From positions 2,620,611 to 2,684,610 of the forward strand of contig NZ_CH724148.1 in the NCBI RefSeq assembly GCF_000153225.1: a stretch of DNA of 64,000 nt, given 5' to 3'. This stretch comes from Polaribacter irgensii 23-P. GTDB taxonomy: Bacteria; Bacteroidota; Bacteroidia; Flavobacteriales; Flavobacteriaceae. The notes beneath the pieces are model-generated. The model searched no databases. It was not told the DNA's origin and saw nothing but the letters and a program-made list of their open reading frames with translations. Below are positions 52,333 to 62,500 of this stretch, piece after piece; position 1 is the stretch's first letter; each line of letters begins with the position of its first letter. Position numbers and translations under genes: made by a program.

Positions 52333-53985
52333 CTAATTCAGCAGTTCTTTGGCATGCGTCAGTGCTGTGTCAGAAATCTCTTTTCCACTCAACATCTCTG
52401 CTATCTCAATAATGCGTTCTTCAGCAGACAATTGTTTTAAATTAGTAGTTGTTATTCCATTTATCTCCTCTTTATACACCTTGTAATGACTGCTTCCTTT
52501 TGCGGCAATTTGAGGTAAATGGGTAATGGCTATCACCTGCATATTCGAACTCATTTGTTGCATGATGGCGGCAATTTTGTTAGAAACCTCTCCTGAAACC
52601 CCTGTATCGATCTCATCAAAAATGATGGTGGGTAATTGAATATTTTCTGAAAGAACCTTTTTTACAGACAACATGATTCGCGACAATTCTCCCCCCGAAG
52701 CAACTTTCTTAAGCTCCCCAAAATTACCTCCTTTATTTGCGGAAAAAAGAAATTCTAAAGTATCTTTACCATTCGTGAAATAAGAGCTCGTAGCTATTGC
52801 TTTAATTGAAAAGCGTGCATTGCCCATTCCTAAATCACTTAATAAAAATTCCAATGCCTTTGTTAATTTAGGAATTGCGACTGTCCGTGCTTTTGAAATT
52901 TTTTCTGCGACATGATCTAATTTTTTTGAAACCGCTTCAATCTCTAATCTCTTCTGATGAAGATCACTTTCCGCGGACTCTACCTGCCTCACTTTGTCAG
53001 ATAATTCCTCATAAACAATCAACAGTTCTTCATTTGAATTTACATAATGCTTCTTTTGAAGGTTGTACAATAACTGCAATCGGTCGTTAATTTTTTCAGC
53101 CTCCTCTGGATCAAAGGAAACATTTTCATTTGCACTTTCTAATTCAGATACGATATCATCCATTTCGATTTTAACAGAGGTTACCCTATCAGCTAAAGCT
53201 AGATATTCTTTTGAAAAAGAGGCTATTTTAGAAATTTTAAACACTAAAGAACTCAACGAATTTTGAATGCCAACTTCTTCATTTATAGAAAGCGCTAAAC
53301 TTTCAGATAGATTTAATTTAATATCCTCTATATTATTTAATTTATCTAATTTCTCTTCAAGCGCTGCTTGTTCTGATACTTTAATAGCGGCCTCTTCTAA
53401 TTCTGTAAATAAATGTAAATTATAGTCATACTGCTGATTTGCTTCTTTTTGGGAAGTCTCTATAACTAGTAACTCCTTTCTAAGCAACGCCAACTGCATA
53501 AAATCTGTTTGATAAGTAACCAATCGACTTGTATTTTTAGCCAATGCATCTAAAATATCAAATTGAAACTTTGCATCTGATAATTGCATGGTTTGGTGCT
53601 GCGAATGCACATCTATCAACTTCGATCTTAATTCATTGAGCACAGCCAGCGTAACAGGTGTATCGTTCACAAAAGCCCTAGATTTCCCCGAAGGAAGAAT
53701 TTCTCTACGGATAATGGTTTCTGCTTCGTAGTCTAGATCTACGGCGTTGAAAAAATCTTTTAAATCATAATTTAAAATCGCCACTTTTGCCTCTACTACA
53801 CATTTTGTAGCTGTATCTTTTAAAGAAGATAAATCGGCTCTATTTCCTAAAACTAAGCCTAATGCGCCTAATAAAATAGATTTACCCGCACCTGTTTCTC
53901 CTGTGATTATAGATAACCCTGAAGAGAAATCAATACTTAAATGATCGATTAATGCGTAATTATTGATAGAAAGTTGTGTGAGCAA
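52333..53985 (-). CDS. recN: DNA repair protein RecN
   Basis: An SMC-like ATPase of 550 residues acting early in double-strand break repair. The head is formed by Walker A GETGAGKS (29-36) at the N-terminus and, at the C-terminus, the ABC signature VASGGELSRIML and Walker B TIIFDEIDTGVSGE. The middle (about 160-360) is coiled coil. Length and motif order are normal for RecN. The gap to the DUF4835 gene upstream is 320 bases and contains a possible tiny membrane ORF. Confidence 0.95.
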   Translation of the reverse strand: MLTQLSINNYALIDHLSIDFSSGLSIITGETGAGKSILLGALGLVLGNRADLSSLKDTATKCVVEAKVAILNYDLKDFFNAVDLDYEAETIIRREILPSGKSRAFVNDTPVTLAVLNELRSKLIDVHSQHQTMQLSDAKFQFDILDALAKNTSRLVTYQTDFMQLALLRKELLVIETSQKEANQQYDYNLHLFTELEEAAIKVSEQAALEEKLDKLNNIEDIKLNLSESLALSINEEVGIQNSLSSLVFKISKIASFSKEYLALADRVTSVKIEMDDIVSELESANENVSFDPEEAEKINDRLQLLYNLQKKHYVNSNEELLIVYEELSDKVRQVESAESDLHQKRLEIEAVSKKLDHVAEKISKARTVAIPKLTKALEFLLSDLGMGNARFSIKAIATSSYFTNGKDTLEFLFSANKGGNFGELKKVASGGELSRIMLSVKKVLSENIQLPTIIFDEIDTGVSGEVSNKIAAIMQQMSSNMQVIAITHLPQIAAKGSSHYKVYKEEINGITTTNLKQLSAEERIIEIAEMLSGKEISDTALTHAKELLN

Positions 53986-54084
53986 GTTGGCTTATTTTTA
54001 GAAGATAAAATTAATGAAAATTTTAATACTATTAAACAAAGTTTGAATTAGAATTCGAGAACAAATTATGGGATATCGACGAGT

Positions 54085-54192
54085 TTACTTTGGTCTTCTA
54101 ATTTCTTTTAGGATTTTACTGATATAGAAGTAAAGAAGAACAACATATAGTTCATACCCTAACATCTCTATTAAATAATCTTTTCTGCCCAT
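54085..54192 (-). CDS. Possible tiny membrane protein (35 aa)
   Basis: From ATG 54192 the frame reads MGRKDYLIEMLGYELYVVLL then YFYISKILKEIRRPK. The same frame stays open upstream for about 20 more codons (RPLFVLFGVSYSVYIGVN, with a TTG at 54231), giving a second hydrophobic segment, so the real start may be earlier or the gene may be a remnant. No family recognised. It fills the otherwise empty recN/porD gap. Confidence 0.35.
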   Translation of the reverse strand: MGRKDYLIEMLGYELYVVLLYFYISKILKEIRRPK

Positions 54193-54305
54193 ATTTACTC
54201 CTATATAAACTGAGTATGAGACTCCAAACAAGACAAATAAAGGCCTTGAAGATAGCCCATTATTTTCTTATCCTTTGAACTTAAAGACGCCTTAAATTTC
54301 CGATT

Positions 54306-55196
54306 TTATTCTAATTTTCTCCATTTCGAATTATTGTTTGGAGAGATTTTTCGCAATACTGCAATTAAACGTTGTTTTTTCCTAGTTTTAGAAACCTCAG
54401 AATAGACACTTGCAATCTCGTCGGATTTCGCATCAAAAAACAATCGGATTAAGTAATTACCTACCGTTTTATTATAAAGTTCTTCTAGTGCAATAATACT
54501 ATCTTCAATATTCTGCTTTGCATTTGGTTTTGAATGGATTAGATTGTCAAAGCCTTTTCGATGATACCCGTACAATACACGCCGATACTCTTTCAATTTT
54601 GGCGCTAATAAATTATCAATTAATGCGTATCTATTTTGCTTACCAACCACATTTTGCCAAGCAGCAAGACCACTTTGCTGTGCTTGCAACATTGCATTCT
54701 GCGCTTCTTCTAACTCTTTCTCTCCACCATTTAAAGCAAAAGTATCTGCATCAATCCCTAAAATTATATGTGCATAAAATACAATCGTAGAAACTAAATT
54801 ACTATCAAAAGTATTTTTATTATAGATTAAAGGATCAAATTCGTTGTATTTAAAATTGAAATCGCTGTCCTTAATATTCAATATTGGCGATGCATAACTA
54901 GATTCGTAGATTGGCCTTGTCGACTGCACTTGTAATGTGGCTGAAAAGTTATTGTTGTTTCTCGCAGTAATAATAATTGTCATTGCACAATTTACGCGCT
55001 CTTCTGGTTTTACCGCCCTATCCGTCCACTCAGTTTGATTTATATATTCATTTAACGCCCGCTGTAGTGTTGAAAATACCTGTTTATTTGATCCAGCGAT
55101 CTGTTCTGAATTAACGGTAACTAAACAATTTAGTTCTTGACCACTTAAGCGAAAAGCTGAAAGTAATACGATAAAAAGTACTGCTATTTTATGCAT
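54306..55196 (-). CDS. DUF4835 family protein (PorD-like, type IX secretion)
   Basis: A 296-residue protein with signal peptide (MHKIAVLFIVLLSAFRLSGQ). The mature part begins ELNCLVTVNSEQI and contains EWTDRAVKPEERVNCAMTIII and FDPLIYNKNTFDSNLVS, which are DUF4835 phrases. DUF4835 proteins of Bacteroidota are related to PorD of the type IX secretion system; a direct role in T9SS here is known for the family only by homology. It would be relevant to export of the GH5 enzyme at 15999. Its place between recN and coaBC is the usual flavobacterial order. Confidence 0.85.
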   Translation of the reverse strand: MHKIAVLFIVLLSAFRLSGQELNCLVTVNSEQIAGSNKQVFSTLQRALNEYINQTEWTDRAVKPEERVNCAMTIIITARNNNNFSATLQVQSTRPIYESSYASPILNIKDSDFNFKYNEFDPLIYNKNTFDSNLVSTIVFYAHIILGIDADTFALNGGEKELEEAQNAMLQAQQSGLAAWQNVVGKQNRYALIDNLLAPKLKEYRRVLYGYHRKGFDNLIHSKPNAKQNIEDSIIALEELYNKTVGNYLIRLFFDAKSDEIASVYSEVSKTRKKQRLIAVLRKISPNNNSKWRKLE

Positions 55197-55274
55197 AAAT
55201 TCTTAAATTAGATTGGCTTCTAATTATTTAAGAACGAAACTTCTTTCAGGAAATAAACCCCTCATTTAAGCATA

Positions 55275-56486
55275 TTATTTTAATACCCTCAAAACAATCT
55301 CATTCATAATATCCTCAGCAACGGCCAACTTTGACTTTAATTCAAAGTTTATAGTGTTCAAATTCTGATCAATTATAGTAATTTTATTGGTGTCTGTTGC
55401 AAAACCTGCACCTTTATCCTGCAAACAGTTTAAAATAATTAAATCTAGATTTTTCTTTTTTAGCTTTGCTTTTGCATTTTCTAGCGCATTGTCTGTTTCT
55501 AGCGCAAAACCTACCAAAAATTGGTGCTCCTTAAGGACACCTAAAGAAGCCAATATATCTTTTGTAGGGGTTAGCTGAATCTCTAACGGTTCAGCAGTCT
55601 TTTTTATTTTCTTAGTGGCCGTAATTTTTGGTTTGTAATCGGCTACAGCAGCAGCACATATCGCAACATCCATTTCTTTAAAACACGCATGAACAGCAAG
55701 ATACATTTCTTCAGCAGAAACGACATCCACTTTATGAATTCTCGCATGCTGTATCTGCTGATTTGTAGGTCCTGAGACCAAATATACGTGCGCACCCAAG
55801 TTGGCTGCAGCATTTGCAATTGCAAAGCCCATTTTCCCTGAAGAGTGATTTCCGATATAACGAACTGGATCTATGGCTTCATAAGTAGGGCCCGCAGTAA
55901 TCAATATCTTCTTTCCTTTGAAGGGCAACTTGTCAAGAATATCGTATTCTATAAACGATACAATATCTTCGGGTTCAGCCATTCTACCTTCTCCCTCTAA
56001 ACCACTTGCAAGCGCACCCGATGTTGGGGGAATTATCACGTTACCGAAAGAATGTAATTTTTTCAAACTTTCTTTGGATGAGGGATGTGCATACATGTCT
56101 AAGTCCATGGCAGGCGCAAAATAGACTGGGCATTTCGCTGACAAGTAGGTCGCTAACAACAAATTATTGCAGGTACCGCTTGCCATTTTTGATAAGGTAT
56201 TTGCTGTGGCAGGTGCAATGAGCATATAATCTGCCCAAAGTCCTAATTCTACGTGATTGTTCCAAACTTCGTTTTTATCTTCTAAACGATAAAAAGATGA
56301 GTGAACAGGATTTTTCGAAAGAGTAGAAAGAGTGAGAGGTGTTATAAAATCTTTAGCCGCAGGAGTCATAATAACTTTGACTTCTGCGCCCAATTTTATA
56401 AATAAACGGACCAAACTAGCCGTTTTATATGCTGCAATTCCTGCAGTGATTCCTAAAAGAATTTTCTTTTCTTTTAAGACAGACAT
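55275..56486 (-). CDS. coaBC: Bifunctional phosphopantothenoylcysteine decarboxylase/phosphopantothenate-cysteine ligase
   Basis: A coenzyme A biosynthesis enzyme of 403 residues. The N-terminal flavoprotein decarboxylase half (about 1-185) has GITAGIAAYK, catalytic His78 in NNHVELGLWADY, and APATANTLSKMASG. The C-terminal ligase half (about 190-403) has ITAGPTYEAIDPVRYIGNHSSGKMG and AAAVADYKP with a nucleotide-binding KDILASLG. Length and order are normal. The ATG overlaps the last base of the rpoZ stop, so the two are coupled. Confidence 0.95.
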   Translation of the reverse strand: MSVLKEKKILLGITAGIAAYKTASLVRLFIKLGAEVKVIMTPAAKDFITPLTLSTLSKNPVHSSFYRLEDKNEVWNNHVELGLWADYMLIAPATANTLSKMASGTCNNLLLATYLSAKCPVYFAPAMDLDMYAHPSSKESLKKLHSFGNVIIPPTSGALASGLEGEGRMAEPEDIVSFIEYDILDKLPFKGKKILITAGPTYEAIDPVRYIGNHSSGKMGFAIANAAANLGAHVYLVSGPTNQQIQHARIHKVDVVSAEEMYLAVHACFKEMDVAICAAAVADYKPKITATKKIKKTAEPLEIQLTPTKDILASLGVLKEHQFLVGFALETDNALENAKAKLKKKNLDLIILNCLQDKGAGFATDTNKITIIDQNLNTINFELKSKLAVAEDIMNEIVLRVLK

Positions 56487-56806
56487 TACTCTGTTTCTGG
56501 TGTTCTGTGGTATACTTTACCCTTTAACCATTCCTCAACAGCCATTGCAGTTGGTTTTGGTAACCTTTCATAAAACTTAGAAACTTCAATCTGCTCCTTA
56601 TTTTCGAAAACCTCTTCTAAAGAATCGTTGTACGTAGCAAATTCTTCTAGTTTCTCAACTAATTCATTTTTAATATCAGAATTAATTTGATTTGCTCTTT
56701 TTGCGATAATCGAAATTGCTTCATAGATGTTCTGTGTTGGCGCTTCAATTTCATTCTTGTCGTATGTAATTGTGCTTAACGGTGCTTTTGTTTCTTTATA
56801 ATCCAT
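56486..56806 (-). CDS. rpoZ: DNA-directed RNA polymerase omega subunit (Bacteroidota type)
   Basis: A 106-residue protein that stabilises the beta-prime subunit. The omega core is NIYEAISIIAKRANQIN followed by helices (ELVEKLEEFATYNDS) and the Bacteroidota-specific tail YERLPKPTAMAVEEWLKGKV. It lies between bamD (10 bases after it) and coaBC (one-base overlap), the standard order in flavobacteria. Confidence 0.9.
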   Translation of the reverse strand: MDYKETKAPLSTITYDKNEIEAPTQNIYEAISIIAKRANQINSDIKNELVEKLEEFATYNDSLEEVFENKEQIEVSKFYERLPKPTAMAVEEWLKGKVYHRTPETE

Positions 56807-56816
56807 CTCTAGTTAA

Positions 56817-57677
56817 TTATTGCTTTAATAAATTTTGCGATGTTTCACGCTCTGCAGCGATGACATCAATTCTTGTTTTCTCGATTTGTAACGTTGCTAA
56901 CATTGCGTTTGCATCTTCCGTATATATAGATTCTGGAAAGCTCTTTTGCAACCTTTCATGCGCCTCTACAGCACTTTCAATTCTTTCTAGTTTTCGTCTA
57001 TCAGTGCTTTTCAAAACAAAATCGTGTGCCGCTTTTAATTGAAAATACAATGCTTCTTCCTTATATTTCGTTCCTAAAAAATCTTCTAATAAATTATCAA
57101 AAGCTTGAATTGCCGCTTTGTAATTTCTTAAATCATAATCAGCTGTTTTGTAGTACGTTTTTGCTATTTCAAAGTACTTCTTCTCTAGCTTTGATCTAAT
57201 TTCAGCATAGTATTTGTTTGCCTCTATTATTTTATCTGAATTCGGATATGTATTAATAAAACTTTGAAAAGCGTCCAATGCTTTGTTGGTCTCTGTTGGA
57301 TCTATACTAAACCTTGGAGATGCTAATTTATAACTATACGCCGCTAAGAAAGCTGCTTCCTCTTTTTTTGAGCTTTTGGTGAAGTTGTTTGTAAAACGAT
57401 TAAAATAAAAGCCCGCTATGCTGTAATTTTTTTCGTTAAAATTGGATTGTGCAACCATAAATTCAATGCGCTCCATCTGAGGCTTTCCCCTGTATGAAGG
57501 TGTGACTTTCTCAAACAAACGAATCGCTTTGTCATAATTCTGAGTTTCATACATTTTTACAGCCATTTTATACTGCTCTTCTGTTGCCCCTTTATTCAAT
57601 ACCTTTTGATATTCACTACAGGAATACATAAGTGAACAACATACTAGAAAATACGCTAAAGTTTTAAATTTATGCAT
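56817..57677 (-). CDS. bamD: Outer membrane protein assembly lipoprotein BamD
   Basis: A 286-residue lipoprotein with lipobox LMYSC then SEYQKVLNKGATEEQYK. TPR-type helices follow (YETQNYDKAIRLFEKVTPSY, YSIAGFYFNRFTNNF, AFQSFINTYPNSDKI). BamD is the essential partner of BamA in inserting beta-barrel proteins, here including the SusC transporters. The gene leads the bamD-rpoZ-coaBC run. A TAATTTTG -7 element lies 4 bases upstream of the ATG. Confidence 0.93.
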   Translation of the reverse strand: MHKFKTLAYFLVCCSLMYSCSEYQKVLNKGATEEQYKMAVKMYETQNYDKAIRLFEKVTPSYRGKPQMERIEFMVAQSNFNEKNYSIAGFYFNRFTNNFTKSSKKEEAAFLAAYSYKLASPRFSIDPTETNKALDAFQSFINTYPNSDKIIEANKYYAEIRSKLEKKYFEIAKTYYKTADYDLRNYKAAIQAFDNLLEDFLGTKYKEEALYFQLKAAHDFVLKSTDRRKLERIESAVEAHERLQKSFPESIYTEDANAMLATLQIEKTRIDVIAAERETSQNLLKQ

Positions 57678-57681
57678 CTTG

Positions 57682-57689
57682 CAAAATTA
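57682..57689 (-). promoter_or_regulatory. Putative -7 element (TAATTTTG) of bamD
   Basis: Fits TAnnTTTG on the minus strand and ends 4 bases before the bamD ATG at 57677, suggesting a nearly leaderless mRNA. No clear -33 box. Confidence 0.45.
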
Positions 57690-57841
57690 GTAATTAAATA
57701 TGGATTAATAAAAGGTTTTCTGATACAGTTACTTTCACTTTGCGAAAATCTTTTAAAAACAAACCTAAAAGTTAAATTCACCGCTGTAAGGTTGTTACTT
57801 TTCAAACAAAACAAAAAGAAATTCCCGTTTTTTTGAGATCA

Positions 57842-58723
57842 TTAAGCTTTAAAAGAGCTCACAAAATTAGCAATATTCTCACCAAGTTGTGCAGATGCCT
57901 TTACCAATGGTAAGCGAACTTCATTGCCACAAATTCCTAATTCTTTTAACACTGTCTTTACTCCAGCAGGATTATTTTCCTCAAAAATTGCATCGATAAT
58001 GGTCATCAACCTAAAATGAATGGCATATCCCTCTTTATTTTCACCTTTCAGACCACAATTAATTAACTGAGAAAACTCTTTTGGATACGCTTGTCCAATT
58101 ACAGAAATCACACCTGCTCCACCTGCCAATGTGATGCCTAATGCCAAATCATCGTCTCCAGAAATCACCAAAAAACCAGCTGGCTTGTTTTTTAACAACT
58201 CTAAATATTGTTGCATATTATTGCCCGCTTCCTTTACCCCTACAATATTTTTAAAATCCTTTGCCAGACGAATTGTTGTGAACGCATCCATGTTTTTTGC
58301 AGTTCTTCCAGGAACATTATACAAGATAATTGGTTTTTCAGTAGCTTCAGAAATGGCTTTAAAATGCTGATAAAACCCCTCTTGGGTAGGTTTAGTGTAG
58401 TATGGTACAACCGATAAAACACCATCAATATGAGTTAAATCTAGTGTTTTTATTTCCTCAATAACTGCCAACGTATTGTTTCCACCAATCCCTAAAACTA
58501 AAGGAACTCTATTTGCCGTCGCCGCTACAATACATGCTGTAATTTGTAATTTTTCTTCTAAACTAATAGTGGCACTTTCTGCAGTAGTACCATTGATCAC
58601 TAAATAGCGCGTTCCATTTTCAATATTGAAATTTACCAAATGTGTGAGTGCTTTAAAATCTACACTTAAATCTTCTTTAAAAGGGGTCACTAAAGCAACT
58701 CCCATTCCTACAAATTTTTGCAT
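57842..58723 (-). CDS. dapA: 4-hydroxy-tetrahydrodipicolinate synthase
   Basis: A (beta/alpha)8 aldolase of 293 residues that condenses pyruvate with aspartate semialdehyde in lysine and diaminopimelate synthesis. Schiff-base Lys164 lies in VGVKEAGNN, Tyr135 in LYNVPGRT, and the loop NGTTAESAT (45-53) contacts pyruvate. Length normal. It is separated from bamD by 164 bases and is preceded by its own promoter-like element, so it is probably a single unit. Confidence 0.95.
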   Translation of the reverse strand: MQKFVGMGVALVTPFKEDLSVDFKALTHLVNFNIENGTRYLVINGTTAESATISLEEKLQITACIVAATANRVPLVLGIGGNNTLAVIEEIKTLDLTHIDGVLSVVPYYTKPTQEGFYQHFKAISEATEKPIILYNVPGRTAKNMDAFTTIRLAKDFKNIVGVKEAGNNMQQYLELLKNKPAGFLVISGDDDLALGITLAGGAGVISVIGQAYPKEFSQLINCGLKGENKEGYAIHFRLMTIIDAIFEENNPAGVKTVLKELGICGNEVRLPLVKASAQLGENIANFVSSFKA

Positions 58724-58744
58724 CGTACTGATTATTTAGAGGGA

Positions 58745-58752
58745 CAAAACTA
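58745..58752 (-). promoter_or_regulatory. Putative -7 element (TAGTTTTG) of dapA
   Basis: Fits TAnnTTTG on the minus strand, 21 bases upstream of the dapA ATG. The -33 box is not clear. Confidence 0.45.
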
Positions 58753-58828
58753 CACTATTAAGATTGATTTTTGAATGGATTTATCAGAGGATCGGAAGAA
58801 TACACAATTTTGAAAGGAAAGTTTAATT

Positions 58829-59344
58829 TTAAAGTTTATTCACAATTTTCAAATACCTTTTCAACTCTGAAGTATAAGCCATCGTGTTTTCTATTTTCTC
58901 CGATATTTCTATTTCATATAGCTGAGAATTTACTCCCGAAAAACCAACTTTAAAATGCGCCTTGGATTGTAATATAGCAGTTTCTAAAAAAATATTATGC
59001 CTTTGAAAATACCCAATTATCAAATCTAAAGGCTCCTCTAAAAAAACCTGGAAATTAGTGTTTGTAAACCTCCCGCTCCAACTCATGTCATTTTCGGTAA
59101 AGTGTTTGTATGAAAACACATCCGTCTTACTAAATTTACGAAAACTGTATATCTTTGCATTTTTAATACCTAAGACAGCGGCTATTTCACGCTCTAAATC
59201 TATTTTTGACGAAATTTCTTCTAAAGTAATAATTCCAACAGATTGAATTTTATATGAAGAAATGGTTCGATCAACCTCAGTTTGCGCTAATAAAGTATCA
59301 AATTTATTTTTTAGGACGGCATGCTTCAGTCTTTTAAATATCAT
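58829..59344 (-). CDS. DUF6913 family protein
   Basis: A 171-residue soluble protein beginning MIFKRLKHAVLKNKF. Alternating beta/alpha pattern (VGIITLEEISSKIDLEREIAAVLGIKNAKIYSF, then LIGYFQ-type helices) resembles the small DUF6913 proteins found next to dapA in flavobacteria. No catalytic motif or signal peptide is visible, and the function is unknown. It is separated from dapA by 105 bases on the same strand. Confidence 0.75.
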   Translation of the reverse strand: MIFKRLKHAVLKNKFDTLLAQTEVDRTISSYKIQSVGIITLEEISSKIDLEREIAAVLGIKNAKIYSFRKFSKTDVFSYKHFTENDMSWSGRFTNTNFQVFLEEPLDLIIGYFQRHNIFLETAILQSKAHFKVGFSGVNSQLYEIEISEKIENTMAYTSELKRYLKIVNKL

Positions 59345-59519
59345 TTGTAGTGGAATTTAAAATATAAAAATAACATTTATTTTGTTACTATTGTTCATGA
59401 CATAAACTGATTTCATAGTTTCTCTATTCGTTTAATTGTCCGAGTCTAAAAATACCTGCACTTGCATACCATTCTCTTACAACTGCTTAAAAAGCGAGCT
59501 CCTATAATGACAAAATAAA

Positions 59520-62500
59520 TTAGAACTTCTTGCGATTGTCATCAGACTTGGTATCTATTAATTTATTAAACGGATCTATTCCAACTTCCAAAGGCTCTTC
59601 AGCAACGATGAGCGTAATTTTATTGTGAATTTGGGTTATCTTATGCTTTTTAAAATAGAGTTGCTTCTCTTTCTTTTTACCAGCTACTTCTTCTTCTGAG
59701 AAAACACCAACATCTATATAATCTGCCAAAGGAACCGACAAAAGCGCAGTGCTCATCTGAGCGGATTGATAACTTAAAGTATCTCCTACTTTTTCTCCAT
59801 AATACTTCTTCCCTTTTTCATCATTTCTATACTTAGACACTTCAAATTCAATATCTACTTGATAGGTATCATTTTCTAATTTTGTAGACTTCACTTCCAC
59901 AATTCTATTCTTATAAAGCGTTATGGTTTCAAACATATCTTTAATAACATACTGCAGAGAATCGGGTGTCACTGCTCTAATATATTCCAACATCTCAATA
60001 GAAGTTGTATACGGTGGCTCTTGAAACTTTACTTTTTGAACGTACTCTTTTAAGGCTGCGTTTAACTTTTCTTCTCCTATATAATCACTTAAAGCATAAA
60101 AAACCATCGACCCCTTTTGGTAGTGAATATATCCTTGACCATCGTTATACATGAGCGGCTTTTCTCTTTTTGTTTCGCCCGTTCTCTGCAATAAATATCC
60201 GTCTAATGCCTCTTTTAGAAAGGTACGCATTTTCGCTTTCCCGTGCTGGTGCTCTAAAACCTTTAAAGAAACATATTCAGACATGCTTTCAGACAACATA
60301 GTTGCGCCTAAAACATCGGCTCCAATTACTTGGTGCGCCCACCACTGGTGTGCTACTTCGTGCACTGTAACGGCAAAAGGATAATCAACCCCATCTTCAT
60401 TATCTTCTGCTACATCTGCAATAAAACCAAAGCCCTCAGAAAATGGAATTGTATTTGCAAAAGCTTGAGCGAAAGTACCGGCAGTTCTCGGAAACTCAAT
60501 AATTCTAAGCTGTTTGTGTGTATATGGACTAAAATTCTTGGCATTATAAGCAAGTGAAGCTTTCATCCCTTTAAACATTCTGTCCAAATTATAAGCATGT
60601 GGCTTGTGGTAATAAATTTCCAAACTGATGCCTTGCCAAAGCTCTTTTTTAACCTCATATCTTGCCGAATTGAACGCGTAAAAGTTCAAAATTTTGCTGT
60701 CCATCTTGTAATGGAAATATTTACGTCCGTTTTTCACCCATTCTTTTTGCAAATAACCCGGAGCAATTGCGATCTGATCTTCTGATGTTGATACCGTAGC
60801 TTCAAAATCAATCCAATCAGAATCTTTAGAAATATACGTATTTCCTAAAGCTGTAGAGTCTGAAGGACTCGGACGTAGGTTATTCGGTGCTAAGTTGTAT
60901 TTTCTTCGTGTTTTATTGTCTCTTAGCTCTCCCCTAGAGGTATACCCTAAGGTAGGAAACATGGACGCATTATTTATAAATGTTCCATTCGCTATAATCG
61001 GAGATTTTCGCTCAAACATGGTGTTCTTTTGGCTCTTAACATGCACCGTAAGTTGCAAAGAGTCTCCAGGAGGTATCCGCTTGTCAAACGCGTAGATGTC
61101 AAAATGAAATACTGTATCTTCCAAAACTAATGTGTTTGGCCTGTTGAATTCAAATGAACTTTCTAAAGCATTGTGATTTAAAAAGAGACTGTCTATAGCC
61201 TCGTTTGTTTTATTCACCAAAGTAAATACGGCACTTGCCTCATATGTTTTTTGTTTTGGAAAAAGAGCGACTTCAGCATTTACTGCAACCACCCTCGGTT
61301 GTTTGTAAGTTTCATACCTTTTGTAAGTTTTTTCCCACTGTACTGCATTTAACTCTGCTTGTTTAGAAGCTGAATTTTTTCTGTCCGGCTTTGTTTTTAT
61401 AAAAATAACAATCCCCAAGCTTAAAAAAGCACTTAAAACAAGCGCTAAACTTACCTTATTTGCTACTGTAAATCTTTCTTTTGCAATATATACGCGCTCT
61501 GCAAAAGAATTTGGCAATCCTCTTACCCACATCAGGATACTTAAAATTAAAAGAACACTACCTCCTAAAACCCAGTACAACTTATACCATAGATATCTTG
61601 ACAATGCAGAGCCATACCCATTCATATCTGAATAGCTGAAACCAGGACCTTCATTGTATTTTAAAACAGAACTTTCAATTCCAACAAGCGATAAAAACGG
61701 AATTCCAATCGCGATTATCAATAAAATAAAGAACCCTAAATATTGATTTTTAACCAATGTTTGTATAAAAATTGCCAACAGTGCCCAAATTAAATAGTTC
61801 AAGAACTTCAAACCATACAATTCCTTTAAATAATGACCGATTTCAAAGTCAAAATATCCTTGATAGATTTGAAACAGCATTCCAGAAACCATTATGACCG
61901 CTAATAAAACAAATTGCATTTTTAATACAGCAATGAGTTTAGAGAACAATAAAGTCCAATTTGGTATCGGTGTAGTATCAACCAAATGATTGATGCGCGC
62001 CGTTCTGGCTCTTTGCACCAATATGCCTGTGTATAAAAAAGTACAAACATTTAAAACTAATAGGCTAAAAACGTCTCCACCAGCTAACATTTGCCAAGTT
62101 ACTGGTAGCGTATTTGTTCCAAAAATTTGGCCAGAACTAAACAACGTACCCACCAACAATAATACGCCCACAACAAGAATACAGAGGAATGGTAAACTCC
62201 GAAAAATATATTTAAAATCGAGGTTAGACAAACGCCACATCGTTTTTAAATTCTGAATAAAGGAGTAATTTTGAGTTACTTTTGGCAACTTTATTTTAGT
62301 AATTCCACTAAAATTTGTTTTAATCAACCTTTTTCCGCTTGTTTTTCTCAGTGAAATTACAACGGCATTTTGATTAAATTTAAAATATCTATACACCAAC
62401 CCAAAAATCAAAGAGGAGATAACCAACCACAATAACCGATTATAAACAATAAGTTCTTTAATAGGAACTTGCAATTCATTTTGCTCAAATACTGTCCAAT

